Shown one piece after another: positions 27,096 through 35,562 of a DNA stretch of 54,832 nt; position 1 is the stretch's first letter; each line of letters begins with the position of its first letter. The stretch lies in assembly GCF_022347765.1 (NCBI RefSeq), contig NZ_JAKRFZ010000027.1, positions 1-54,832 on the forward strand. The letters run 5' to 3'. This DNA comes from Pseudoalteromonas sp. OOF1S-7 (lineage in GTDB: Bacteria > Pseudomonadota > Gammaproteobacteria > Enterobacterales > Alteromonadaceae). A program made the translations under genes and the position numbers. A model generated the notes under the pieces. That model ran no database searches, was not told the DNA's origin, and worked only from the letters and a program-made list of their open reading frames with translations.

Positions 27096-29252
27096 ATGGT
27101 TGCGACTCGCCAGTCTCATCAATCCGGTCTTCCGGCTGACTTTCATGCCCGGCTTGGGTTACTGAATTTATCGCAGGAAAAGCGCGACCGGCTGGATCAG
27201 GTGTATGCTTTATGTCCGCAAGATGAGGCGACCACCACTTTGGCCAAAGCCATTGAAATGGTTGAGATCCTGGCAGAGCTGAACTTCGATTCGGAGTCGC
27301 TGGCCGGGGCTTTTCTGACGCCTTACTTCCTGTCCGGACAAATTGAGATCGACGCCATTGAAGAGGCACAGGGCGAAAATGTTGCCCTGTTACTCAAGGG
27401 CGTTGAACAGATGGCTTCCATCAGTACGTTGGCCCATCAGGGCAAGGGCAGTCTGCAGATAGACAAAATCCGGCGCATGCTACTGGCCATGGTAGAAGAT
27501 GTCCGTGCTGTGGTGATCAAACTGGCGGAGCAGATCTGCTATTTGCGCGCCGTTAAAAATGCCTCTGAGGAAGAGCGGGTTGTGGCAGCCAAAGCCACGG
27601 CCAATATTTTTGCCCCACTGGCCAACCGGCTGGGGATCGGGCAGCTCAAGTGGGAGCTCGAAGATCTTTCATTTCGCTATTTGCACCCAAAAACCTACAA
27701 GAGCATTGCCAAGCAACTGTCGGATAAACGCCTGGACCGTGAAGCCTATATGGCCAATATGGTCGAGCTGGTGCAGAGCAAGCTCAAAGAGGCGGGCATT
27801 GAGGCCGAAGTGTATGGCCGCCCAAAACACATTTACAGCATCTACAAAAAAATGGTGCAAAAGAATTACGAGTTTGACCAGCTCTTTGATATCCGGGCAA
27901 TGCGGGTGGTAGTCAATGAAATTCAGGACTGCTACGGCGCACTGGGCATAGTACACACTAACTGGCGCCATCTGCACAAAGAGTTCGACGATTATGTCGC
28001 TACACCAAAGCAGAACGGCTATCAGTCTATTCACACTGTGGTGTTTGGTCCTGAAGGCAAAACCGTTGAGATCCAGATCCGCACTCAGGCCATGCACCAG
28101 GATGCCGAGCTGGGCGTGGCGGCGCACTGGATGTATAAAGAAGGGGCGTTGCCGGGTCGTGGTTCAGGGTATGAACAAAAGATAAGCTGGCTGAGAAAAC
28201 TGCTGCAATGGCAAGAAGAAGTGGTCGATGGCAGCGAGCTGGCCGAAGAACTGAAAAACCAGGTTGTAGAAGACAGGGTGTATGTCTTTACCCCCAAAGG
28301 CGATATTTTTGACTTGCCACTGGGGGCCACGCCACTGGATTTTGCCTACTACATTCATTCCAATGTCGGGCATCGCTGCATCGGTGCCAAGGTATTTGGC
28401 AAAATTGTGCCCTTTACCCATAAGCTATCAACCGGCGATCAGGTTGAGATACTGACCCAGAAAAACCCGTCACCAAGCCGTGACTGGCTCAGCCCGTCGC
28501 TGGGCTATGTACACTCATCCAGAGCACGCAGCAAGATCCATCACTGGTTTAAGCAGCAGGACAGAGATAAAAACCTGCAGGCGGGTAAAGAAATTCTGGA
28601 CGGTCATCTGCAAAAGCTTGACCTGACTTACAAAGATCTCGACTCCGCCATTGAGCGCTTTAATTTTAAAGAGCTCGACGATTTAATGGTGGCCATTGGT
28701 GCCGGTGATATTCGCATCAATCAGTTTCTGAATTATGTTCAGGACAAGCCAGAGCCGATGCCTAAGCTCAAAATGAGCACGCCGAAAAAGCACAAAGGCG
28801 ATAGCAATGGCATTGTGGTTGAAGGCGTTGGCAATCTGATGAGCCATGTTGCCAAGTGTTGTCAGCCGGTTCCGGGGGATGAGATTGTCGGTTATATCAC
28901 GCAAGGGCGGGGCATTGCCGTGCATCGTGCCGATTGTGATTCCTTTGCCCATATTTGTGAGCAGCACCCGGAACGGGAAATTGCCGTCAGCTGGTCAGAC
29001 GATGTGCGTGCCTGTTATGCCGTGACCTTGCATATTGAGGCCAATGACCGCCACGGCCTGATCCGCGATATCAGTTCGGTGCTGGCCAACGAAAAGCTCA
29101 ATGTGATGAATATGAACGTCAATACGCAGGATGACAAGCACATTGCCATTTTCACCATGAAACTTGAAGTGGGCGACTTATCTGCGATGAACCGTTTGCT
29201 GACCAAACTGATGCAAATAGAAGGCGTATTTGAAGCCCGGAGACAACACTGA
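27096..29252 (+). CDS. relA: RelA, (p)ppGpp synthetase I
   Basis: This 718-residue RelA/SpoT protein lacks the His-Asp hydrolase motif in its N-terminal pseudo-hydrolase domain (a LLKGVEQMASI segment is present), which marks it as monofunctional RelA. The synthetase domain (about 230-370) contains YGRPKHIYSIYKKM and FDIRAMRV. TGS, helical, zinc-finger-like (CCQP) and ACT (HGLIRDISSVLANEKLN) regions follow. It makes (p)ppGpp on stalled ribosomes. AAAGGAGG precedes the ATG. Confidence 0.97.
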   Translation: MVATRQSHQSGLPADFHARLGLLNLSQEKRDRLDQVYALCPQDEATTTLAKAIEMVEILAELNFDSESLAGAFLTPYFLSGQIEIDAIEEAQGENVALLLKGVEQMASISTLAHQGKGSLQIDKIRRMLLAMVEDVRAVVIKLAEQICYLRAVKNASEEERVVAAKATANIFAPLANRLGIGQLKWELEDLSFRYLHPKTYKSIAKQLSDKRLDREAYMANMVELVQSKLKEAGIEAEVYGRPKHIYSIYKKMVQKNYEFDQLFDIRAMRVVVNEIQDCYGALGIVHTNWRHLHKEFDDYVATPKQNGYQSIHTVVFGPEGKTVEIQIRTQAMHQDAELGVAAHWMYKEGALPGRGSGYEQKISWLRKLLQWQEEVVDGSELAEELKNQVVEDRVYVFTPKGDIFDLPLGATPLDFAYYIHSNVGHRCIGAKVFGKIVPFTHKLSTGDQVEILTQKNPSPSRDWLSPSLGYVHSSRARSKIHHWFKQQDRDKNLQAGKEILDGHLQKLDLTYKDLDSAIERFNFKELDDLMVAIGAGDIRINQFLNYVQDKPEPMPKLKMSTPKKHKGDSNGIVVEGVGNLMSHVAKCCQPVPGDEIVGYITQGRGIAVHRADCDSFAHICEQHPEREIAVSWSDDVRACYAVTLHIEANDRHGLIRDISSVLANEKLNVMNMNVNTQDDKHIAIFTMKLEVGDLSAMNRLLTKLMQIEGVFEARRQH

Positions 29253-29254
29253 CT

Positions 29255-30055
29255 ATGAGTGCCCCATTGCAGCAATTACTGGAGATTATGGCCACCCTGC
29301 GTGACCCGCAAAAGGGTTGCGCCTGGGATCAACAACAAACCTTTGAAACCATAGTGCCCCACACACTGGAAGAAGCCTACGAGGTGGCCGACAGCATAGA
29401 GCAGCAAGACTTTGTCGGGCTCAAAGATGAGTTGAGCGATTTATTGTTTCAGGTGATCTTTTATGCTCAGCTGGGCAAAGAAGCCGGGTTATTTGAATTT
29501 GACGACATAGTAACAGGGCTTAATGATAAGCTGGTACGCCGTCATCCTCATGTCTTTGACACTCCTAATAGCACGTTGAGCGATGCTGAATTAAATGCGC
29601 AGTGGCAGGCAATTAAAGACCAGGAACGCGCAGCGACGCCCGCGCGGTTTGGCGATGACGTACCACTGAATTTACCGGCTCTGTCACGGGCAGCAAAAAT
29701 CCAAAAGCGTGCCGCCGCGCTGGGCTTTGACTGGCCGACTTACCAGGGCGCACTGGACAAAGTCGCCGAAGAAGTCACAGAAGTCAGTGAGGCACTCAGT
29801 TCGGACCCGCATTCTGAACATAGTGCGGAGGAGCTTGGCGATTTGCTGTTTGCCACCGTGAATGTGGCACGTCACATCAAACGCGACCCGGAGCAGCTTT
29901 TGCGCCGTGCCAGTGATAAATTTATCGCCCGCTTTAGTGCCATCGAGGGCATTCTGGCGGAGCGGGAAATTGCCTTGCCGGACGCCAGCCTGGCGCAAAT
30001 GGATGACGCCTGGGAGGAAATCAAGCGACGCCAGCGTTCAGGTGAGAATAATTAA
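29255..30055 (+). CDS. mazG: MazG nucleoside triphosphate pyrophosphohydrolase
   Basis: The protein has 266 residues with tandem MazG domains. The first contains GCAWDQQQTFETIVPHTLEEAYE (here only its WDQ and EEAYE keys are needed) and DELSDLLFQVIFYA. The second has EEVTEVSEA and EELGDLLFATVNVARH, with the metal-binding ExxE and ExxD acidic residues kept. It hydrolyses noncanonical and canonical NTPs to NMPs. It starts two bases after relA, and the relA-mazG order is conserved. Confidence 0.95.
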   Translation: MSAPLQQLLEIMATLRDPQKGCAWDQQQTFETIVPHTLEEAYEVADSIEQQDFVGLKDELSDLLFQVIFYAQLGKEAGLFEFDDIVTGLNDKLVRRHPHVFDTPNSTLSDAELNAQWQAIKDQERAATPARFGDDVPLNLPALSRAAKIQKRAAALGFDWPTYQGALDKVAEEVTEVSEALSSDPHSEHSAEELGDLLFATVNVARHIKRDPEQLLRRASDKFIARFSAIEGILAEREIALPDASLAQMDDAWEEIKRRQRSGENN

Positions 30056-30091
30056 AGGGGTGATTTTTCGCTGGATTGCCCCCTGCGCTTT

Positions 30092-30100
30092 TGCTATACT
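30092..30100 (+). promoter_or_regulatory. Extended -10 promoter element for pyrG
   Basis: TGCTATACT is an extended -10 hexamer 58 bases before the pyrG ATG. No convincing -35 lies 17 bases upstream, which is usual for extended -10 promoters. The window 30056-30157 holds nothing else clear. Confidence 0.5.
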
Positions 30101-30157
30101 ATTGCCCCGTCTTGATTCTTATTTAAATTCCAATTTTCCTGATATTCTAGGGTTCGC

Positions 30158-31792
30158 ATGAGTACAAAATTTATCTTCGTAACGGGCGGAGTTGTTTCCT
30201 CCTTGGGTAAAGGTATTGCAGCTGCTTCATTGGCTGCGATATTAGAAGCGCGTGGTTTAAACGTCACTATCCTTAAGCTGGATCCTTATATCAATGTTGA
30301 CCCTGGCACAATGAGCCCGATCCAACATGGTGAAGTCTTTGTGACGGAAGACGGCGCAGAAACCGACCTGGACTTAGGTCACTACGAGCGTTTCATTCGC
30401 ACCAAAATGACCAGCCGCAACAACTTCACGCAGGGCCGTGTTTTTGAAGATGTACTGCGTCGTGAGCGTAAAGGTGAATACCTGGGCGCAACCATTCAGG
30501 TGATCCCACACATCACCAACGATATCAAACGTCGAGTCCTGGAAGGGGCTGAAGGCCATGATATCGCGATTGTTGAAATCGGCGGTACTGTGGGTGACAT
30601 TGAGTCACAACCTTTCCTTGAAGCCATTCGTCAGCTGGGTACGGAGCTGGGCCGTGAGCACGCTTTGTTTATGCACCTGACCCTAGTGCCTTTCCTGGGC
30701 GCAGCAGGCGAAGTAAAAACCAAGCCCACTCAGCACTCGGTGAAAGAGTTACGTTCAATTGGTATTCAGCCGGATATCCTGGTGTGTCGTTCAAACTGCA
30801 AACTGCCAGCCAATGAGCGCGCTAAAATTGCGCTGTTCACCAATGTAGAAGAAAAAGCGGTTATCTCATTACAAGACGTAGACAGCATCTACAAGATCCC
30901 GGCGCTGCTTAAATCTCAGGAGCTGGATAACCTGGTATGTCGTCGTTTCTACCTGGATGTGCCAGAAGCAGACTTGTCTGAATGGGAACAGGTGTTATAT
31001 CAGGAGTCAAACCCGACGGGTGAAGTAACCATTGGTATGGTTGGTAAGTACATTGAATTACCGGATGCCTACAAGTCGGTCAACGAAGCACTTAAGCACG
31101 CAGGTTTGAAAAATCGCGTGACCGTGAATATCGAGTACGTTGATTCACAGGACATCGAGAGTAAAGGCACTGAGCTGCTGAACCACCTGGACGCAATTTT
31201 GGTGCCAGGCGGCTTTGGTAATCGGGGGGTTGAAGGTAAGATTTTGGCGGCCAAGTACGCACGTGAAAACAAAGTACCTTACCTGGGTATCTGTTTAGGT
31301 ATGCAGGTTGCCCTGATTGAATACGCACGTAACGTGGCGGGTCTGGAAGGCGCTAACTCAACTGAGTTCGATACCAAATCTCCCCATCCGGTTGTGGGTC
31401 TGATCACTGAGTGGCTAGATGCTGATGGTAACGTTGAAACCCGTACTGAAGAGTCGGACTTAGGTGGTACGATGCGCCTGGGTGCTCAGCTGTGTCACCT
31501 TAAAGAAGGCTCAAAAGTACGCGACGTATACGGTAATGCCGAGATCACCGAACGTCACCGTCACCGCTACGAGGTAAACAACCACTACGTTGAGCGTCTA
31601 GAGCAGGCAGGTCTGGCCTTCACGGGGCTGTCGGAAGACAAGAAACTGGTTGAGATCATCGAAAACAAAGATCACCCCTGGTTTATTGCGGCTCAGTTCC
31701 ACCCTGAGTTTACGTCAACGCCACGCGATGGCCACCCGCTGTTCGAAGGGTTCGTTGCAGCTGCGTTTAGCTACCAAAAAGCTGATTCTTAA
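30158..31792 (+). CDS. pyrG: CTP synthase
   Basis: The enzyme has 544 residues, typical length. The N-terminal amidoligase domain starts with KFIFVTGGVVSSLGKGI (P-loop-like). The C-terminal class I glutaminase has the nucleophile cysteine in YLGICLGMQVA and the His/Glu pair in AAQFHPEF. It makes CTP from UTP with glutamine. It has its own promoter and is followed by a strong terminator. Confidence 0.98.
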   Translation: MSTKFIFVTGGVVSSLGKGIAAASLAAILEARGLNVTILKLDPYINVDPGTMSPIQHGEVFVTEDGAETDLDLGHYERFIRTKMTSRNNFTQGRVFEDVLRRERKGEYLGATIQVIPHITNDIKRRVLEGAEGHDIAIVEIGGTVGDIESQPFLEAIRQLGTELGREHALFMHLTLVPFLGAAGEVKTKPTQHSVKELRSIGIQPDILVCRSNCKLPANERAKIALFTNVEEKAVISLQDVDSIYKIPALLKSQELDNLVCRRFYLDVPEADLSEWEQVLYQESNPTGEVTIGMVGKYIELPDAYKSVNEALKHAGLKNRVTVNIEYVDSQDIESKGTELLNHLDAILVPGGFGNRGVEGKILAAKYARENKVPYLGICLGMQVALIEYARNVAGLEGANSTEFDTKSPHPVVGLITEWLDADGNVETRTEESDLGGTMRLGAQLCHLKEGSKVRDVYGNAEITERHRHRYEVNNHYVERLEQAGLAFTGLSEDKKLVEIIENKDHPWFIAAQFHPEFTSTPRDGHPLFEGFVAAAFSYQKADS

Positions 31793-31797
31793 TGATG

Positions 31798-31827
31798 AAA
31801 AGCCGTGCCTCAGTGCACGGCTTTTTT
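31798..31827 (+). terminator. Intrinsic terminator after pyrG
   Basis: AGCCGTGC pairs with GCACGGCT across a six-base loop, flanked by an A-run and followed by TTTTTT. It lies just after the pyrG stop codon and separates pyrG from eno. Confidence 0.92.
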
Positions 31828-31934
31828 AATCGCCGTAACACACCGTATTGCTATGTAACTGCAACAAGCGGGTATATAGCAATGCGAAAGCAGACACACA
31901 ACACACTCACCACTTTGGGAAAAGAGGAATCAAG

Positions 31935-33227
31935 ATGTCAAAAATCGTAAAAGTGATTGGCCGTGAAGTTATGGACTCACGTGGTAACCCTACCGTTGAA
32001 GCCGATGTACATTTAGAGTCGGGCGCATGGGGCCGCGCATGTGCACCATCAGGTGCATCAACAGGAACTCGCGAAGCACTTGAATTACGTGACGGAGATA
32101 AAGCTCGTTACCTGGGTAAAGGTGTACTGACCGCGGTAAACTATGTTAACAACGAAATCGCAGCAGCCCTGAACGGACACAATGCCCTTGAACAACGTGC
32201 AATTGACCAGCTGATGCTGGACCTGGATGGTACTGAAAACAAAGAAAAGCTGGGTGCTAACGCGATTCTGGCTGTGTCTTTGGCAACGGCTAAAGCAGCA
32301 GCGCAAGAAAAAGGCGTGGCGCTGTACGAGCACATTGCAGACATCAACGGTACAGCAGGCCAGTACTCTATGCCTGTGCCTATGATGAACATCCTGAACG
32401 GCGGCGAGCACGCTGACAACAACGTTGATATCCAGGAGTTCATGGTTCAGCCTGTGGGTGCGAAAAGCTTCCGTGAAGCACTGCGCATGGGCGCAGAAAT
32501 CTTCCACAGCCTGAAGAAAGTATTGAAATCACGCGGCCTGAACACGGCGGTAGGTGATGAAGGTGGTTTTGCTCCAGATCTTAAGTCAAACGAAGAAGCG
32601 CTGGAAGTGATCGTTGAAGCGGTTGCAGCTGCAGGCTATGAAATGAACAAAGACGTCACACTGGCACTGGACTGTGCGGCTTCTGAGTTCTACAAAGACG
32701 GCAAATACGACCTGCAGGGCGAAGGTAAAGCGTTTGACTCTGAAGGTTTTGCTGGCTTCTTGGCAGACCTGGCTGCACGTTATCCAATCGTGTCTATCGA
32801 AGATGGTCTGGACGAAAGCGACTGGGCTGGCTGGAAGATCCTGACCGATAAAATTGGTGACAAAGTACAGCTGGTGGGTGATGACCTGTTCGTTACTAAC
32901 ACTAAGATCCTTAAGCGTGGTATCGATGAGCAGATCGGTAACTCTATCCTGATCAAGTTCAACCAAATTGGTTCACTGTCTGAAACTCTCGACGCAATCA
33001 AGATGGCTCAGGATGCAGGCTTCACTGCGGTTATCTCTCACCGCTCAGGCGAAACAGAAGACGCAACCATTGCGGATTTAGCTGTAGGTACTGCAGCTGG
33101 TCAAATTAAGACGGGTTCACTGTGCCGTTCAGACCGTGTTGCCAAGTACAACCAGTTGCTACGCATTGAAGAAGCGCTGGGCGACAAGGCTATCTACAAA
33201 GGTCGTAGCGAGATCAAAGGTCAGTAA
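31935..33227 (+). CDS. eno: Enolase
   Basis: The protein has 430 residues from ATG 31935, preceded by GAGGAA; an in-frame extension to 31848 is rejected on family length. The N terminus MSKIVKVIGREVMDSRGNPT and the signature LIKFNQIGSLSETL are exact family marks, as are the metal-binding acidic residues (SIEDGLDESDW). It interconverts 2-phosphoglycerate and phosphoenolpyruvate and is a component of the RNA degradosome. It is flanked by terminators on both sides, so it is probably monocistronic. Confidence 0.98.
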   Translation: MSKIVKVIGREVMDSRGNPTVEADVHLESGAWGRACAPSGASTGTREALELRDGDKARYLGKGVLTAVNYVNNEIAAALNGHNALEQRAIDQLMLDLDGTENKEKLGANAILAVSLATAKAAAQEKGVALYEHIADINGTAGQYSMPVPMMNILNGGEHADNNVDIQEFMVQPVGAKSFREALRMGAEIFHSLKKVLKSRGLNTAVGDEGGFAPDLKSNEEALEVIVEAVAAAGYEMNKDVTLALDCAASEFYKDGKYDLQGEGKAFDSEGFAGFLADLAARYPIVSIEDGLDESDWAGWKILTDKIGDKVQLVGDDLFVTNTKILKRGIDEQIGNSILIKFNQIGSLSETLDAIKMAQDAGFTAVISHRSGETEDATIADLAVGTAAGQIKTGSLCRSDRVAKYNQLLRIEEALGDKAIYKGRSEIKGQ

Positions 33228-33244
33228 TCCATATTATCTGACTG

Positions 33245-33272
33245 AAAACCGCGCTATGAGCGCGGTTTTTTT
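33245..33272 (+). terminator. Intrinsic terminator after eno
   Basis: AAAACCGCGC pairs with GCGCGGTTTT around TATGA, followed by more T. It lies 17 bases past the eno stop. Confidence 0.92.
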
Positions 33273-33357
33273 ATGCCTTTCATGTAAAAAATTAACGCTG
33301 ATTTAGCAATGTGACATACAGTGCAGCATTTGATTTTTGTTTCTTTAATGAAAACAG

Positions 33358-33363
33358 TATAAT
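33358..33363 (+). promoter_or_regulatory. Candidate -10 box for the small secreted protein gene
   Basis: A perfect TATAAT lies in an AT-rich stretch 79 bases before the ATG at 33443. The -35 is unclear (TTTGTT at 16 bases is the best choice). It is listed mainly to explain the spacer after eno. Confidence 0.4.
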
Positions 33364-33442
33364 ACTTCCATTATTAACTTTGGAGTAGGCTCTGGTTGTA
33401 AACTCAATTAACAGGCCTAATCTCAAAAAAGGAACCTTAACA

Positions 33443-33808
33443 ATGATCAAGTATTTCAGCGCATGCCTTTTGCTCGGCGCGCTTTCATTTGGATATTCTG
33501 CAACCGCAAATGCGGCCGAAGCTGTTTGTACGGCTAAAGTAAGCAGCGTTCAGTTGGATCCGGGTAGTCGGTTACTAGTTTCCATGACCAACTGGAATGG
33601 ATATAGTGGTGGGGTAAAAGATTCAGGTATTTGTCATTTAAATGGCAGCCAAAGTGAATACTGTCAGGGCATCTACAGTGCTTTATTGGTGGCGCTGACT
33701 ACTCAGCAGGAGGTTTCATTTTGGTTTAAAGACACCACAACTTGCCCAACAGGCAGGTGGATATCCTTAGATAAACTAGGTATGAAAAAGTTTGCGCTGA
33801 ATAAATAA
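33443..33808 (+). CDS. Small secreted cysteine-containing protein of unknown function
   Basis: This 121-residue protein has a clear signal peptide (basic start, hydrophobic core, probable cleavage after ATANA near residue 24). The mature part has about 97 residues, four cysteines that could form two disulphides, and a weakly repetitive Gly/Ser-rich middle (NWNGYSGGVKDSG). AAAGGAACC precedes the ATG. It sits between the conserved blocks eno and mutH with its own probable promoter. I do not recognise a family. Periplasmic or extracellular location is inferred from the signal. Confidence 0.75.
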   Translation: MIKYFSACLLLGALSFGYSATANAAEAVCTAKVSSVQLDPGSRLLVSMTNWNGYSGGVKDSGICHLNGSQSEYCQGIYSALLVALTTQQEVSFWFKDTTTCPTGRWISLDKLGMKKFALNK

Positions 33809-33844
33809 CAGTGAGGTAACGTAGAGAATCGCAGCTCTGTGATA

Positions 33845-34534
33845 TTACCCCACAAACTGTTCAGCTAATATGCCCTGTGTAAATTGCATTTTCAGGTAAA
33901 ACCCGCGTGGCAGGGTTTTTATGAGCTTGCCCTGAGGGCCAATGGCGTCGGTCAATGCTTTGCTGTTGGCTGCTTTTGGCCTTATCTGCATCACTTCACC
34001 CAGTTTGCCACTGATCTCATCCACTCGTCCCAGCGCAATTAATTCAATTTGTTCTTCCCAGTCCCGTTGCAACTGCTGTTCCTGAAGGGCGTTTGGCTGC
34101 CATAAGAAACCTGTCCCTATGGTGCGATCAACCGGGGCGATGTCTCGCTCCGCTAAAATCGGCAGCCACAATACATGACTGAGCTTTTTCTTGACTGTGC
34201 TGTCTTGCCAGCGCAAACCTGTCAGGTTGGTCAGAGGTACTACAGACACATAGGTGGTTTCCAGCGGTTTACCATTAAAGCCAATCGGTAAGGTTTTCAG
34301 TTCGACACCGATAAATTCAAAATCAGGTACGGGTTTCGAACCTGCGCTGGCGCCGAGTACATACTCAATCAGCTGACCGGGCCAGCCTTTTTCCCGGCTC
34401 AGATCCTGTGGGGTTTTAAAATGAAATTGTGCCGCCAGCTCTCCCAGCGTTTGTCCGGCGATGACATCTACACGGGTCATAAGTTCGGCAATTGAGAGGG
34501 GCGGGGTTGGTTTTTGCACGGTCTGGCTCGCCAT
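33845..34534 (-). CDS. mutH: MutH, methyl-directed mismatch repair endonuclease
   Basis: The protein has 229 residues from ATG 34534. A TTG at 34561 in the same frame is possible, but the ATG places the catalytic residues at D71, E78 and K80 (in DFEFIGVELK), one off the E. coli D70/E77/K79 numbering. MutH nicks the unmethylated strand at hemimethylated GATC sites when activated by MutS and MutL. Its presence implies Dam methylation in this organism. It is divergent from rppH. Confidence 0.95.
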   Translation of the reverse strand: MASQTVQKPTPPLSIAELMTRVDVIAGQTLGELAAQFHFKTPQDLSREKGWPGQLIEYVLGASAGSKPVPDFEFIGVELKTLPIGFNGKPLETTYVSVVPLTNLTGLRWQDSTVKKKLSHVLWLPILAERDIAPVDRTIGTGFLWQPNALQEQQLQRDWEEQIELIALGRVDEISGKLGEVMQIRPKAANSKALTDAIGPQGKLIKTLPRGFYLKMQFTQGILAEQFVG

Positions 34535-34950
34535 TGTCTGATTGGACCCGTATGGTAACAAAAATAAATTGATAATGTGGATGAAAACTGGTTTGTGTGT
34601 TTTTTGTACGTTAACGTTGTGGGTTACTCTTTAAGCGGTGACTTTCTTACTCTTTATATTTAATTTTATGATTTATATGAGCTTTTTGAATTTTGCTCCA
34701 CATAATTAAAAGGTAAAAGCAGCCCGGTATTGGATAAATACAAGTATATAAACATAATTATCCACAGATTCTGTGGAGAAAATGCAGATTTCATCGTGTT
34801 ATTGTGGATTTGTCTGTAAAATCATCATGAATAATTAAACTTATGCACAAGTTGTGGGTAAGTTGCGTAAAAGCGGGAATTAAATTTGCCCAGTGCCCTG
34901 AGTTGTGGAACAATCAAAATCATATCAAACAAATATACGAGGCACTTAAG
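34535..34950. promoter_or_regulatory. mutH-rppH spacer with a cluster of DnaA-box-like sequences
   Basis: These 416 AT-rich bases contain a perfect DnaA box TTATCCACA (34758-34766, plus) and TTATGCACA (34841-34849, plus), which also fits TTATNCACA. Three single-mismatch copies lie on the minus strand: TCATCCACA (34576-34584), TTCTCCACA (34772-34780) and TTACCCACA (34853-34861). Weaker copies lie at 34618-34626, 34694-34702 and 34803-34811. Two boxes form an inverted pair around 34762-34776. AT-rich DNA between 34630 and 34760 could melt or hold promoters. No protein-coding gene is evident. Confidence 0.6.
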
Positions 34951-35469
34951 GTGATTGATGCCGAAGGATTTCGTGCCAATGTAGGAATTGTTATTTGTAA
35001 CAATCAGGGGCAGGTATTTTGGGCGCGACGCTATGGCCAGCATTCATGGCAGTTTCCGCAAGGTGGCGTCGATGAAGGTGAAACACCCGAGCAGACCATG
35101 TACCGTGAACTGCATGAAGAAGTTGGGCTGCGGCCGGAAGATGTAGAAATTGTTGCCAGCTCAAAACATTGGTTACGCTATAAACTGCCAAAGCGGCTGA
35201 TCCGCAAAGACTCCAGTCCCGTGTGTATTGGCCAGAAGCAAAAATGGTTTTTGCTGAAACTCAAGTGCAAAGATGAAGATGTAGACTTAATGCGCACGCA
35301 TCATCCTGAATTTGACGACTGGCGTTGGGTGAGTTACTGGTATCCCGTGCGTCAGGTTGTGTCCTTTAAACGGGATGTCTATCGCCGGGTGATGAAAGAG
35401 TTCGCGCCTTTTGCGATGCCCTTTAATCGCAAAGAACATTCGCATAAAGATCACTGGCGGCGTCGTTAA
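34951..35469 (+). CDS. rppH: RNA pyrophosphohydrolase RppH (Nudix)
   Basis: The protein has 172 residues from GTG 34951, which has GAGG eight bases upstream. An in-frame ATG at 34843 would add 36 residues absent from the family. With the GTG start the Nudix box spans residues 38-60 and its glutamates fall at E53, E56 and E57, identical to E. coli numbering. It removes pyrophosphate from 5'-triphosphate mRNA and so starts RNase E decay. The basic C terminus (KDHWRRR) is typical. It precedes ptsP, as in other gammaproteobacteria. Confidence 0.95.
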   Translation: MIDAEGFRANVGIVICNNQGQVFWARRYGQHSWQFPQGGVDEGETPEQTMYRELHEEVGLRPEDVEIVASSKHWLRYKLPKRLIRKDSSPVCIGQKQKWFLLKLKCKDEDVDLMRTHHPEFDDWRWVSYWYPVRQVVSFKRDVYRRVMKEFAPFAMPFNRKEHSHKDHWRRR

Positions 35470-35562
35470 TCCGTGCAAAGTATCGTCACCAGTGTTAAAT
35501 GTGGTCAACAGAAAGAGTAAATAAGCAGTACAGAGCGATTTCTACCAATTTAGGAGTCAGGT

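Noticed and set aside
31848..31934. Upstream extension of enolase
   Set aside because: It lies between the pyrG terminator and the enolase Shine-Dalgarno, and enolase N termini are highly conserved at MSKIVK.
34843..34950. N-terminal extension of rppH from ATG 34843
   Set aside because: The 36 extra residues are not family-like, overlap DnaA-box sequences, and the GTG at 34951 has a good ribosome-binding site and puts the Nudix glutamates at E. coli positions.
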